Of a stretch of DNA of 31,551 nucleotides, positions 14,108 to 22,775 are shown piece after piece. The stretch spans positions 1 through 31,551 of the forward strand of contig JBBSEZ010000053.1 in the NCBI GenBank assembly GCA_038239195.1. The letters are read 5' to 3'. The stretch is from JBBSEZ01 sp038239195 (GTDB taxonomy: Bacteria; Planctomycetota; Planctomycetia; Gemmatales; Gemmataceae). Positions within the stretch are counted from its first letter, which is position 1, and each line of letters starts with the position of its first letter. A model generated the notes under the pieces. It worked only from the letters and a program-made list of their open reading frames with translations. It searched no databases and had not been told where the DNA came from. Both the position numbers and the translations under genes were made by a program.

Positions 14108-16192
14108 TCAATTCTTCCGCGCCTTCCCCTCCAGATACCCCCCCAGCGCCTCCGCCAGCCACGTTAGCGCGCTCGGGTCGATCTTGAGCGGGCCCACCAT
14201 CGCCCGGAACGACTTCCGCGCCAGCGCCTCGTACTTCGCCTCGCCCGTCTTCTCCCACAGCCGCACCAGGTTCCCCGCTGCCACGCTGTTGGCCGACGGC
14301 TGGGCCCCGTCGTACTGGTCCTTGGATCGCGCAAACAGCTTCTCGTGGTCGCGCGACGTGTAGTAGAACGCCCCGCGATCCTTGTCGCCGTGAAAGTCCA
14401 CCATCGTGTCCGTCAGCTTCTTCGCCTCGTCCAGCCAGCGCTTCTCCCCCGTGGCGTCGTGAAGCGACAGCAGGCCGTGGACCAGGTAGGCGTAGTCGTC
14501 GAGGTAGCCGTTTAGCCGCGCCTTCGCCTTCTCCCCCGGCACGGCGGCGTAGGTCCGCAGTAAACGCCCCTCTTTGGTCCGGAGGTTCTTCAGCACGAAG
14601 TCGGCCGCCTTCTCCGCCAGGTCGAGCGCCTCGCGGTCGCGCAGCACGGAGCCCGCCTTCGCCAGCCCCGCGATCATCTGGCCGTTCCACGCCGTCAACA
14701 CCTTCGTATCGAGGAACGGCCGGGCCCTCTTCGCCCGCGCCGCGAACAGCTTCCTCCGGGCCTTCGCCAGCCGCAACTCGAGCTGCGCCTCCGGCACCTT
14801 TAGCTCGACGGCCAGTTCGCTCAACGGGCGCGCCAACCGCAAAATGTGATACTTCCCCTCGAAGTTGACGCCTTGATCGACGGCATACGCTTTCTTGAAC
14901 AGGCGCGCCTCTTCCTTGTCCGTCAAGACGGCGTCGAGCTCTTTCGTTGTCCAGACGTAGAAACGCCCCTCCTCGCCCTCGGTGTCGGCGTCGAGGGCGG
15001 AGTAGAAGCCGCCCTCGGGCGAGGTCAGCTCGCGCGCCACGAACGCGATCGTCTCGCGCAGCACGCGCCCGTCCTGGGGCCGGCGGGCTCGCGCGTAGGC
15101 GTTGGCGTAGACCTCGAGGAGCTGGGCGTTGTCGTAGAGCATCTTCTCGAAGTGCGGCACTGTCCAGGTGCGCTCGGTGCTGTAGCGGTGGAAGCCGCCG
15201 CCGAGTTGATCGTAGATCCCGCCGCGCGCCATCCGGTCGAGGGTCACGTCCACCATCTTCTCCAGCTCGCGAGCCCGCTCCAACCGCTCCGCGGCGAACG
15301 TCCGCGCCAGCACGCTCCGCTCGACGAGCGCGCCGGGGCCCTGCGGCGGGCTCAGCGGCAACAGCGCCGCCTGGAGCGCCTGCCGGCGGCTGCGCTCGGC
15401 CTCGCTCTGGAGGAACAGCAAGCGCGACGGCATGGGGAACTTGGTCCCCTGGAACTTGCGGCGCGGGATGCCGAAACCGCCGTGCGTGGGGTCGAAGCTC
15501 TCCTGAAGCGCCTCGACGGTGGCCGCGATGAGCTTGCGGTCGAGCTCCACCAGAGCAAGGCGCCCGACGCCGGCGAGGTTGGCCGCCGTCGCCTTGGCCA
15601 CGCGGTCCGCGAGCTCCTGGACGTCCTTGGGCTTGTCGCGCTGCACCTCCATCAGGAGCTTCAGCCGCGACTTGAAGCCGAGATGCTTGTCGCCATCGAC
15701 CTCGGTGTCCTCGCGCGGCCAGTAGGTCCCGCCGACGATCGGCTTGCCATCGGCGGTCAGGAACATGGAGAGCGGCCAACCGCCGTGGTTGCCCATCGTG
15801 TTGAGGGCGGTCATGTAGACGTGATCTATGTCTGGGCGCTCTTCGCGATCGACCTTGATGCAAATGAAGTGCTTGTTGAGGAGCTTGGCGACCTCGGCGT
15901 TGGCGAACGACTCCTTCTCCATGACGTGACACCAGTGGCACGAGCTGTAGCCGATGGAGAGGAAGACGAGCTTCTTTTCCTTCTTCGCCTTGGCGAACGC
16001 CTCGGGCCCCCACGGCCGCCACTCGACGGGGTTGTGCGCGTGCTGCAACAGGTAGGGGCTGCTCTCGCGCGCCAACAGGTTGACGTGCTTCGACTTCGCC
16101 GCGGGCGGGGCGGCGGCGGGCAGGGGAAGGGCCAGCAGAGCGGCCGACAAGAGGAGCGTGGCCAGAGCGAGGCGGGAGGGCCGGGGGAACAT
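14108..16192 (-). CDS. thioredoxin-domain DUF255 protein (YyaL/SSP411-like), exported
   Basis: Protein of 694 aa of the DUF255 family. Seen: a signal peptide (MFPRPSRLALATLLLSAALLALPLPAAA), then the family start HVNLLARESSPYLLQHAHNPVEW and a thioredoxin-like domain (about 35-195) with the redox motif Cys85-His-Trp-Cys88 in SSCHWCHVMEKESF and VDREERPDIDHVYM. The remaining residues form the helical barrel related to N-acylglucosamine 2-epimerases/glycosidases (RTWTVPHFEKMLYDNAQLLE, TAWNGQMIAGLAKAG, QPSANSVAAGNLVRLWEKTG). The length is normal for the family (600-700 aa). The ATG at 16192 is preferred because it gives a clean signal peptide; the frame stays open further upstream. The biochemical function of the family is unknown. 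Export is notable, as many homologs are cytosolic. It is convergent with the lipoprotein gene and divergent from the kinase pseudogene. Confidence 0.92.
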   Translation of the reverse strand: MFPRPSRLALATLLLSAALLALPLPAAAPPAAKSKHVNLLARESSPYLLQHAHNPVEWRPWGPEAFAKAKKEKKLVFLSIGYSSCHWCHVMEKESFANAEVAKLLNKHFICIKVDREERPDIDHVYMTALNTMGNHGGWPLSMFLTADGKPIVGGTYWPREDTEVDGDKHLGFKSRLKLLMEVQRDKPKDVQELADRVAKATAANLAGVGRLALVELDRKLIAATVEALQESFDPTHGGFGIPRRKFQGTKFPMPSRLLFLQSEAERSRRQALQAALLPLSPPQGPGALVERSVLARTFAAERLERARELEKMVDVTLDRMARGGIYDQLGGGFHRYSTERTWTVPHFEKMLYDNAQLLEVYANAYARARRPQDGRVLRETIAFVARELTSPEGGFYSALDADTEGEEGRFYVWTTKELDAVLTDKEEARLFKKAYAVDQGVNFEGKYHILRLARPLSELAVELKVPEAQLELRLAKARRKLFAARAKRARPFLDTKVLTAWNGQMIAGLAKAGSVLRDREALDLAEKAADFVLKNLRTKEGRLLRTYAAVPGEKAKARLNGYLDDYAYLVHGLLSLHDATGEKRWLDEAKKLTDTMVDFHGDKDRGAFYYTSRDHEKLFARSKDQYDGAQPSANSVAAGNLVRLWEKTGEAKYEALARKSFRAMVGPLKIDPSALTWLAEALGGYLEGKARKN

Positions 16193-16398
16193 GGGAGCGG
16201 CTCCGTGGTGAGGGGGGCCAGCGGAAGGGTTGCCCCCTTCTGCCTGGTTCGCAGGGTGCATCTTAAGTTTCTTCGAGGACAACGGTAAGCCACCTGCCCG
16301 AGGACCGCCGGCTTTCCGCAGCCCGCGGAGAGCTTGTCTTGGCTGGCCCGAGGTCCAGCATACTCTCGAAGAGAGGCCCTGTCGGGAAGGAGAGCGCG

Positions 16399-17861
16399 GT
16401 GCTGGTATCCGTTCGGTGTCCATCCTGCGGTCACCACGACCGCGTCGAAAGCGCTCTTCCGGTCTTCGGGGGCCCCTGCCCACGGTGTGGCGGGCAACGG
16501 GAAGCGATCGATGCGACCTTTCCCCATCGCCCTGACCCGCCCACCCAGTCTTCCCACTCCCCTGCTCCCCGCTCGGGAGACGAGACCGAGGACGCCCCGC
16601 CTTCGCTCCTCGATGCCGTCCCGACCAGGGGCCTGGGGCCCCCCGGCGGTCCGGCCCGGCGGGGGGCATGCCCGCACCGCCCGGGTATGAGGCCCTGCGC
16701 GAGTTGGGGCGTGGCGGGATGGGCGTGGTGTATCGGGCCCGCGACCTGAAACTGAACCGGGTGGTGGCCCTGAAAATGGTCCTGGCCGGCAGTCAAGCCG
16801 GCCGCGACGAACTGGTTCGGTTCCTCCGCGAGCGCAGGCCGCGGCGGCCCTGTCGCAGCCCAACATCTGCGCCGTGTTCGCGGTCGGCCAGTGGGCGCCG
16901 CCCGGGGCGAGCTCTCCCCTGCCCTACTTCACGACGGAGCTTTACGAAGGCGGCAGCCTGGGGAGCATGGTTGCAGAGGGCCCCCTGGAAGGCCGGGCGG
17001 GGGGCCGAGGCCCTCCGGCAGGTGGCGCGGGGCGTCCACCACGCGCACTCCCGAGGCCTCATCCACCGCGACCTCAAGCCCGCCAACGTGTTGCTGGCGG
17101 CGGACGGGGCGCTGAAGGTCACCGACTTTGGGCTGGCGAAGCGCCTGGAGGCCGGGGACGAGGTGACGGCAAGCGGGGTGGCGATGGGCACGCCCTCCTA
17201 CATGCCCCCCGAACAGGCCCTCGGCAAGACGCGGGAGGCCGACCGAGCGCCCCTGAAGGGCCACCGGCAGCGCGTCGCGGTCGCGTGGGTATCGGCGGAC
17301 GGCAAAAAGGCCGTGTCCGGGTCGGACGACGGGACGCTGCGGGTGTGGGACGTCGAGAAGGGCCGGCAGCTGGCCCTCCTCTCGGGGCACGCGCGAGGGG
17401 TGACGGCCCTCTGGACGTCGGCGGACGGCAAGACGGCAGTCGCCGGCGCCAAGAGCGGGACGTTGCGCGTGTGGGACTTGCAAACATACCGCGCGCGAAC
17501 CACGCTCGACACGCGGGGGGGCGGGGTGAACGCTCTAGCCGTGTCGGCCGACGGAAGAGAGGCGGTCTCGGCGGGGTGGGACCAGATGGTGCGAGTGTGG
17601 GACGTGCAAACCGGCCAGGAGCGCGCCGCCATTTGGAGCCCCATTGGGCCCGTCACGGCGGTGGGGGTGACGGCGACCGGGAACGGGATCGTGACGCGAT
17701 CCGCGAATGGCGCCATCCGCATCTGGGACACGAGTCGCTCGCCCGGGCCTGGGATGGCCCCTGACGAGCAACACCGGCCCGAAGCGCGAGCGAGGGAAAA
17801 ACCTGCTCTGCGAAGCGCCGTCAGGGAGGGGCGAGCAGGCGACGGGCCTCGTCACGGCTGA
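16399..17861 (+). pseudogene. broken Ser/Thr kinase - WD40 gene
   Basis: Remnant of a planctomycete Zn-ribbon/kinase/WD40 protein spread over three frames. A GTG at 16399, 6 nt after aaggag, opens a Zn-ribbon (VRCPSCGHHDRVE...CPRCG). The frame must then change before 16668 to read PPGYEALRELGRGGMGVVYRARDLKLNRVVALK. Near 16832 one base seems lost: the kinase continues in another frame as AQAAAALSQPNICAVFAVGQ and TTELYEGGSLGSMV. Near 16999-17004, in a run of six G, one base seems gained and the first frame returns with EALRQVARGVHHAHSRGLIHRDLKPANVLL, KVTDFGLAK and GTPSYMPPEQALGK. Directly after, kinase subdomains IX-XI are missing and the frame joins four WD40 repeats (KGHRQRV...LRVWD). The tail overlaps the convergent gene by 41 bp. 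The indels alone could be assembly errors, but the missing C-lobe indicates true decay. Confidence 0.82.
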
Positions 17862-19254
17862 CCGGGCGAGGGTGCTCGCTCCCGCGCAGCAGCTCCCAGG
17901 CGTTGTCTACCTCCGACCCCCCGACCAGCACCATCGGGGCCAGCGCCGACCGCGCCGTCTCCCGATCGATGCGGTGCTGACGACACAGACCATCGACCGC
18001 ATCGACCTGCCGCAACTGGGCTTGCTGCTCCGGCTCGTAGGCAAACCACGTCCAACCAGCCGTGCGCGGGAACTGGGCGAGGGCCAGCAGCAAGGCCAAC
18101 GAGAGCGGCAGCGCGCTCGGCCGGAGTGTCGCGATCCGGTCGCGCCAGTGGGGCAGCCCGCCGACCACGAAGAAGACCAGGCCGAGCTGGGCAAAGACCT
18201 GGTAGCGCGTCCAGCGGCACAGGGCCTCGTAAGGCCACAGCGCGCGGGCGCCGTAGATGAGGAAGTAACTGCCGAAGACGCAACCCAGCCCCAGCAAGAG
18301 GAGCCGGCAGTCTGGCGCCAGCCGCCACCAGGCCAGGCCCCCGACGAGGAGGCCGGCCAGCAGGGGCAGGGCCAGCCAGACGGGGCAAGGCCAGGCCGGC
18401 AGACCGAGCGAGCCGAGGAGGAGATTATCGACCAGGGACCGGCCGCTATTGAGCAAGCCCACCAGGGGGTCGAACGCCTGGAGTGCCGACTTGCCCCCGA
18501 GATGGCTCGGCTTCAGGATGGCCTCTCCGGCCTGCCGCAGGGAGACGGCCAGGAACGCCGCCGTGCCCAAAAGGGGCGCGAGCGCCCAGCCCAGGCGGTG
18601 TAGCAGGGCCGCCGATTGGCCTGTCTCTGCGCGCGGCCCCGGAACGAACAGATAGAGGACGCACAGCGGGCCCGCGAGGATGCCGCCGCCGAACCAGCCC
18701 GGGGCGAGCGCGGCCGCAACGGCGCAGCCGAGCAGGTGGCGGCGCTGCCCCGTCTGACGGAACCGTTGGGCAGCCAGCAAGGCCAGCAGGAAGGTGTCGA
18801 GTGCCAGCAGAGCAAAGCTGGCGGCGTACCACGCAACTGCCTCGAAATACTGGCTGCTGACGCCGAACAGGGCCATGCCTGCGAGCCCGTAACCCGGGTG
18901 CCCAAGCTCGCGGCGCAGGAAGAGGTAGAGCAGGCCCATGCCTACCCAGACGGCGATCGGGCCTTGGAGGCCCAGCACCCAGGGGAGGTTGGCGGCGTTG
19001 CCCGCTACGCGGACCAGCACCCAGGACGACAGCCGGGCCAGCGGCATGGCGTGCTCGTTGAAGGGCGACCAGAGATGGGCGTGGGCCCGCTCCCAGGTCC
19101 AGGAGTCGCGCAGGTAGCCGAAGTCATCGAGCCACAGCGTGGGGAATAGGAGGTGAGGCAGAAACAACAAAAACGACGCCAGATAGACGAGGACGAACAG
19201 CAGGGCCAGGCCCCGCCCCCACAGAGCGCTCGAGGCCACGTTCGGGGCGGGCAT
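17821..19254 (-). CDS. multi-spanning membrane protein, GT-C-like
   Basis: Integral membrane protein of 477 aa with about 10-12 hydrophobic segments (for example ALLFVLVYLASFLLFLPHLL, WVGMGLLYLFL and LALPLLAGLLVGGLAWW). The first external loop carries LWLDDFGYLRDSW, an Asp-Asp pair after TM1 like the acidic catalytic motif of GT-C/PMT-type glycosyltransferases, and FNEHAMPLARL follows as in dolichyl-phosphate-mannose-like or eukaryotic-type oligosaccharide transferases. These similarities suggest transfer of sugar from a lipid carrier to an envelope acceptor, but no family is certain. The soluble C-terminus (about 400-477) is small and unrecognised. The start at 19254 gives MPAPNVASSALWGRGLALL; a longer version from 19329 adds 25 residues. 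It overlaps the pseudogene tail at 17821-17861 tail to tail. Confidence 0.72.
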   Translation of the reverse strand: MPAPNVASSALWGRGLALLFVLVYLASFLLFLPHLLFPTLWLDDFGYLRDSWTWERAHAHLWSPFNEHAMPLARLSSWVLVRVAGNAANLPWVLGLQGPIAVWVGMGLLYLFLRRELGHPGYGLAGMALFGVSSQYFEAVAWYAASFALLALDTFLLALLAAQRFRQTGQRRHLLGCAVAAALAPGWFGGGILAGPLCVLYLFVPGPRAETGQSAALLHRLGWALAPLLGTAAFLAVSLRQAGEAILKPSHLGGKSALQAFDPLVGLLNSGRSLVDNLLLGSLGLPAWPCPVWLALPLLAGLLVGGLAWWRLAPDCRLLLLGLGCVFGSYFLIYGARALWPYEALCRWTRYQVFAQLGLVFFVVGGLPHWRDRIATLRPSALPLSLALLLALAQFPRTAGWTWFAYEPEQQAQLRQVDAVDGLCRQHRIDRETARSALAPMVLVGGSEVDNAWELLRGSEHPRPVSRDEARRLLAPP

Positions 19255-19322
19255 TGCCAAAGGGCCTCCTCGGTCGCGGTCCAGGCCGCCCACGTAAGCA
19301 GTAAGGCAATTCGCCCCTTTTC

Positions 19323-19362
19323 GGAGCAACGCGCTCGACGAAAGCCTGGAGCGCGTTGCTCC
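19323..19362. repeat. perfect 14-bp inverted repeat between two minus-strand genes
   Basis: ggagcaacgcgctc (19323-19336) and gagcgcgttgctcc (19349-19362) are perfect complements with a 12-nt loop; flanking tttt and aaaa (19318-19321, 19363-19366) can extend it. It lies after the DsbD-alpha-like gene and before the membrane-protein gene. It could be a terminator or a dispersed palindrome; the rest of 19255-19393 shows nothing else. Confidence 0.65.
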
Positions 19363-19393
19363 AAAATGCGGCGAAACGAAGCCGCGAGCGCCC

Positions 19394-19885
19394 TCAAGGC
19401 ACCGTCACCTTGACCTTCGAGGGCTGAAGGCAAACGCTGCCGTTGCACGACATGAAGCTGACGGCGACGTCCAGAGGGCCCACGTCGCCGCGGGCGCGCT
19501 GGACAACGGCGCGGATGACGGCCTTGTCCTTGTACACCTTGTAGTCGCCGAGGACTTTGTCCTTGACCAGGATCGGGGCCGGGTACTCGACCTTGACGCT
19601 GGCGGGCTTGGCCTTGCCGGAGACGGTCACCAGCGTCGCGTTGTCGGCAAAGCCCGCGAGGCCGACGGGGTTGGCGTAGACGTACCACTTGCCGGTCATG
19701 GCCAGCGTGACCGTAATGGTCTGCTTGCCGTCGGCGCCGATCTTCCCGCCGGTCGCGCTGACCTTGACGACCGTCTCCGACTTCTTGGCCTGGGCGTTGG
19801 CCGCCGACGGCTCGGACAGCGCGACGGCGCCTGCCAGCATCAGGGCCATCAGGCGGAGGCCTCGTTGCAGCGTACGCGTGCTCAT
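19394..19885 (-). CDS. exported DsbD N-terminal-domain-like protein
   Basis: Exported protein of 163 aa. Seen: a signal peptide (RLMALMLAGAVALSEPSAANA) and a single immunoglobulin-like domain resembling the periplasmic alpha domain of DsbD (DsbC/DsbD_N family): KWYVYANPVG, VEYPAP, DKAVIRAVVQ, and near the end the Cys pair of SFMSCNGSVCLQP (Cys147 and Cys152). In DsbD this domain passes electrons from the membrane domain to periplasmic partners. Here it stands alone, without the membrane and C-terminal domains. The start at 19885 is normal. It is divergent from the degenerate peptidase-like gene at 19974 and upstream of the membrane-protein gene, from which it is separated by a hairpin. Its partner is unknown. 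Confidence 0.8.
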   Translation of the reverse strand: MSTRTLQRGLRLMALMLAGAVALSEPSAANAQAKKSETVVKVSATGGKIGADGKQTITVTLAMTGKWYVYANPVGLAGFADNATLVTVSGKAKPASVKVEYPAPILVKDKVLGDYKVYKDKAVIRAVVQRARGDVGPLDVAVSFMSCNGSVCLQPSKVKVTVP

Positions 19886-19931
19886 TTGCTTCGCTCCTGA
19901 GAATCTCCTGGGGCGCGGGCGCCGCCCCCCT

Positions 19932-19937
19932 TATAAT
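19932..19937 (+). promoter_or_regulatory. TATAAT -10 candidate
   Basis: A perfect TATAAT lies 37 bp before the ATG at 19974, in the 88-bp divergent region. The bases 17 bp upstream are GC-rich and show no consensus -35. Confidence 0.45.
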
Positions 19938-19973
19938 CCAGGGAGATTTTACACCCCGGAGGAAGGACCAACC

Positions 19974-20858
19974 ATGCGAACTTGCACGAGCGCGCTCCTG
20001 GTCGGACTGCTGCTCGGGCTGGCGCCCGCGGCGAGCCCCGCCCAGACGAGCGACGACACGGCGGCCACCGTCGCCGCGCAGAAGAAGGCCGGCGCCGCCA
20101 ACTGGGACGCGGTCGTGGAAGCGCCCCACGCCTTCGCCGAGACCAAACACCTGCTAATCTACGCCCCCAAGACGATGGAGAAGCGCCTCGGCAAGGTCGG
20201 CGCCGTCCTCGAAAAGTACCACAGCCGCGCCCTCGACGCCCTGGCCTACGATCCCAAGGGCCGGGAAACCTACCCGGGCAAGATCGCCGTCTACCTGTTC
20301 GCCGATCTCGAGCAGGTGCCGACCTTCGCCCGCCGCGTCGAGAAGCGTCGCCCCCTCGCCGGGGAGACGGGGAGCTTCTCGGCGAAGAACGATCGCCTGC
20401 ACGCCGTCGCGGCCGCGGGGGGCAAGGGCGGCAGCGTCGAATCGCGCGCCGGCGAACAGGTGGTGGCCCTGCTGCTGACGCGCAAAGCGGGGATCGCCAC
20501 GCCTGTGCCCGACTGGGTGCTGAGCGGCTTCGGCCGGGCCACGTCTTACCGCGTGCTGCCGCGCGAGAAGTTCGTCCTCGACGACCGCAAGCAGGCGAAG
20601 GCGTTGGCGAGCAAGCGCAAGGCCAGCGACGTGTGGGGCGGCGCCATCGATGCCGACGAGGCAGGCGCTTTGAGCGGCAGCGTGATGGACTTCCTCGCCT
20701 ACGGCCCCGGCTCCAGGCGCTTCCCCAAGTTCATCGAGGGCTTCCAGCCGGGCGAGGGCGCGACGAGCAAGACGGCGGCTCAGGCGATGGAGACGGCCGG
20801 CATCAAGGCGGGCACCGTCGAGAAAGTTTGGAAGACGTGGGTGGCGAGCCCGCGCTAG
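19974..20858 (+). CDS. exported peptidase-MA-like protein lacking HExxH
   Basis: Exported protein of 294 aa. Seen: a signal peptide (MRTCTSALLVGLLLGLAPAASPAQ); a helix-rich body with ETKHLLIYAP, an EKYHSRALDALAYDP helix, and GKIAVYLFADLEQVPTF, which together resemble the N-terminal half of gluzincin proteins of the peptidase MA type in planctomycetes. Where the HExxH zinc helix is expected there is RAGEQVVALLL, followed by PVPDWVLSGFGRATSYR, which matches the usual P-x-W-x-x-x-G-x-A...S block. The catalytic residues therefore seem lost, and it may be a binding protein. An excellent ribosome site, ggaggaagg (19958-19966), 7 nt from the ATG decides the start. A TATAAT lies upstream. The homology is inferred from pattern only. 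Confidence 0.7.
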   Translation: MRTCTSALLVGLLLGLAPAASPAQTSDDTAATVAAQKKAGAANWDAVVEAPHAFAETKHLLIYAPKTMEKRLGKVGAVLEKYHSRALDALAYDPKGRETYPGKIAVYLFADLEQVPTFARRVEKRRPLAGETGSFSAKNDRLHAVAAAGGKGGSVESRAGEQVVALLLTRKAGIATPVPDWVLSGFGRATSYRVLPREKFVLDDRKQAKALASKRKASDVWGGAIDADEAGALSGSVMDFLAYGPGSRRFPKFIEGFQPGEGATSKTAAQAMETAGIKAGTVEKVWKTWVASPR

Positions 20859-20861
20859 CCC

Positions 20862-20924
20862 ATTTAGCCGCCGAGCTCCGCTCAACGCGACCGCGCCGAG
20901 CGGAGCGGAGCTCGGCGGCTAAAT
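20862..20924. repeat. 63-bp palindromic dispersed repeat, copy 2
   Basis: The arms atttagccgccgagctccgc and gcggagctcggcggctaaat are complementary over 20 bp. The ends and central cgcgccgag are shared with the copy at 6804-6867. It sits between the convergent stops at 20858 and 20927 and nearly fills that gap. Confidence 0.87.
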
Positions 20925-20926
20925 CG

Positions 20927-22069
20927 TCAGAGCGCGATCTCCGCCAGCGCCTGCACCAGCTTATCGACGTCGTCTTCGGTGGTGAACGGTCCCGGGCTGA
21001 CGCGCACCGTGCCCTCGGGGTGCGTCCCTAGCGCCCGATGCACGTAGGGGGCACAGTGCAGCCCCGGGCGCACGGCGACGTCGAACGCCTCGTCGAGGAT
21101 GCCGGCCAGTTCCGTCGCCGGGAGCGCATCGCTGCGGAAGCTCAGCGTGCCCACGCGCCGCGCGTGGTCGCGGTGGCCGAACACCTCGTAGCCGCCCAGT
21201 TCGTCCAGCCGCTGCCACAGTCGTTCCGTCAAAGCGACCTCGTGCGCGTGAATCGCCGACAGCCCGCGCTCCACCACGTAGCGCACGCCCGCCGACATTC
21301 CCGCAATCCCCAGCACGTTGGGCGTGCCGCCTTCGAGAAAGTAGGGGAGCTCGCGCGGCTGCGTCTCGCTCGACGAATCGCCGCCCGTGCCGCCCTCGCG
21401 CCACGCCCTCACCCGCGTGCGCGGGCCGACGTAGAGCGCCCCGGTGCCGGTCGGGCCCAGCAGCGACTTGTGGCCGGGGAAGGCGAGCAGGTCGATGTTC
21501 ATCTCTTGCACGTCGATCGGCAACACGCCCGCCGTCTGCGCCGCGTCCACCAGAAACAGCAGGTCGCGCTCGCGCGCGATCCGGCCCACCTCGGCGACGG
21601 GCTGCACCGTCCCCAGCACGTTACTGGCGTGCGTCAGCGCGATCAGGCGCGTGCGAGGCGTGACGGCCTGGCGCACCGCGTCGGGGTCGATCGTCCCCCC
21701 CGTGTCGGCGGGCAGGCGCGTGAGGGAGATGCGCCCGGCCAGTTCCAGGGCCCGCAAAGGGCGGCTCACGCTGTTGTGTTCGAGGTTCGTGGTGATGGCG
21801 TGATCGCCGTCGGCCAGCACGCCTTTGAAAGCCATGTTGAGCGCGTCGGTGCCGTTGAGCGCGAAGACCCAGCGCTCCGGCTCTTTGCCGTGGAAGAGCT
21901 GGTTGAGCAGGTGGCGCCCGTCATCGAGGGCGCGCTCGGCGGCCAGGGCCATCTTGTGGCCGGCGCGGCCGGGGTTGGCCAGGCTCTGCCGCGCGAAGGC
22001 GTCGAGCGCCTGGTAGACGGCCTCAGGCTTGGGGAAGCTGGTGGCGGCGTTGTCGAGATAGATGGTCAT
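20927..22069 (-). CDS. group II cysteine desulfurase (aminotransferase class V)
   Basis: PLP enzyme of 380 aa predicted to take sulfur from cysteine as an enzyme persulfide. Seen: the N-terminal YLDNAATSFPKPEAV, the cofactor-binding LVDAAQ (Asp175), the Schiff-base lysine in FPGHKSLLGPTGTG (Lys201) and the persulfide cysteine in VRPGLHCAPYVH (Cys339). The R-x-G-x-H-C-A-P context is that of group II (SufS/CsdA-like, TIGR01977) enzymes. It is the last gene of the minus-strand sulfur cluster and begins 13 bp after the upstream Uma2 copy. It probably supplies sulfur to the adenylated C-terminus of the MoaD/ThiS-like carrier made by the same cluster. No SufE-like partner is seen nearby. Its first six codons are duplicated at 22775-22758. 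Confidence 0.95.
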   Translation of the reverse strand: MTIYLDNAATSFPKPEAVYQALDAFARQSLANPGRAGHKMALAAERALDDGRHLLNQLFHGKEPERWVFALNGTDALNMAFKGVLADGDHAITTNLEHNSVSRPLRALELAGRISLTRLPADTGGTIDPDAVRQAVTPRTRLIALTHASNVLGTVQPVAEVGRIARERDLLFLVDAAQTAGVLPIDVQEMNIDLLAFPGHKSLLGPTGTGALYVGPRTRVRAWREGGTGGDSSSETQPRELPYFLEGGTPNVLGIAGMSAGVRYVVERGLSAIHAHEVALTERLWQRLDELGGYEVFGHRDHARRVGTLSFRSDALPATELAGILDEAFDVAVRPGLHCAPYVHRALGTHPEGTVRVSPGPFTTEDDVDKLVQALAEIAL

Positions 22070-22757
22070 GGCACAACCACGGTTAGCCGGGCAGTTGGAG
22101 GTCGCGGGCGGCGATCTGGGCGATCTCCTTGCCGTCGAGGATGAAGGGCACGGCCTCGTCGCCGCGGTAGATTCGCTGCTGCCGGTAGGTAGGCGAGCGG
22201 CCGGCGCGGGGCTGAGTGTAGACTTCGACCCGGGCGTCGGGGATGTTCACGATCCAGTAGACGGGGATGCGGGCGCGGGCATACACGCGGGCCTTCTGGC
22301 GGTCCTGGGCAAGGCTCGTATCGGCGACCTCGATGAGGAAGGCCACGTCCGCCGGCTGAGGGTGGGTGCCCCCGTAGCGCGTCCCGGGGCCGCGCGCCAC
22401 CACGACGTCTGGCTCGGGCTCGCTGTCGCTCAGGGTGATCGCCGATTGCACGCGCAGGGCCCACTCTGGTGGAAGGCGCTGCAACAGCGACGTCTGCACC
22501 AACCAGAGCGTGCCATCGTGAGGTGGGTTGCGGGTCATCTTGCGAACGATCCACCCTTCCAGGAGCTCGACTCGATCCTTCTCCGTCAACACGCCCAGTT
22601 CGCCCATGCGGTGGTACTGCTCGACCGTGAACCGATAAAGATCGGCTAGCGCCGTCGGCTCCTGAACCGGCGGGACCGCGGCGACTGCAGCTGCGCTTGC
22701 CATCGTGGGGCCTCCTCAATGTCCGACGTATTTCGCGTACAGCGTCCGCGCCTTGTC
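22052..22757. repeat. tandem duplication unit A (about 706 bp)
   Basis: Runs from the first codons of the cysteine desulfurase through Uma2-A to a copy of the last codons of the ThiF gene. It corresponds to unit B at 22758-23466 with an offset of 706-709 bp. The two ends are nearly identical to those of B and the Uma2 middle is diverged. Confidence 0.85.
22083..22703 (-). CDS. Uma2 family endonuclease, copy A
   Basis: Protein of 206 aa of the Uma2 (DUF820) family, a PD-(D/E)XK nuclease-like fold that is very abundant in planctomycetes and cyanobacteria. Seen: FTVEQYHRMGELGVLTEKDR, VELLEGWIV, the active-site Asp of SEPEPDVVVA, the Glu of FLIEVADTSL and YARARIPVYWIVN. It is 206 aa against 207 aa for copy B (22789-23412), with the same N- and C-terminal sequences (for instance VEVYTQPRAGRSP) and a diverged middle. 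The ribosome site gaggagg overlaps the stop of the chimeric 19-codon ORF just upstream. The role is unknown, and nothing ties it to sulfur transfer; it is probably a passenger of the cluster. Confidence 0.93.
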   Translation of the reverse strand: MASAAAVAAVPPVQEPTALADLYRFTVEQYHRMGELGVLTEKDRVELLEGWIVRKMTRNPPHDGTLWLVQTSLLQRLPPEWALRVQSAITLSDSEPEPDVVVARGPGTRYGGTHPQPADVAFLIEVADTSLAQDRQKARVYARARIPVYWIVNIPDARVEVYTQPRAGRSPTYRQQRIYRGDEAVPFILDGKEIAQIAARDLQLPG

Positions 22758-22775
22758 GTCGAGATAGATGGTCAT
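22716..22775 (-). pseudogene. 19-codon chimeric ORF at the duplication junction
   Basis: MTIYLDDKARTLYAKYVGH joins the first six residues of the cysteine desulfurase (MTIYLD) to the last 13 of the ThiF protein. It arose from the tandem duplication. Its stop overlaps the gaggagg ribosome site of Uma2-A, as the true ThiF stop does for Uma2-B, so translational coupling to Uma2 is kept. A product of this size is unlikely to have a function. Confidence 0.75.

Noticed and set aside
14037..16022. 661-codon minus-strand frame next to the DUF255 gene
   Set aside because: The other minus frame carries all DUF255 motifs and a signal peptide; this one is a shadow.
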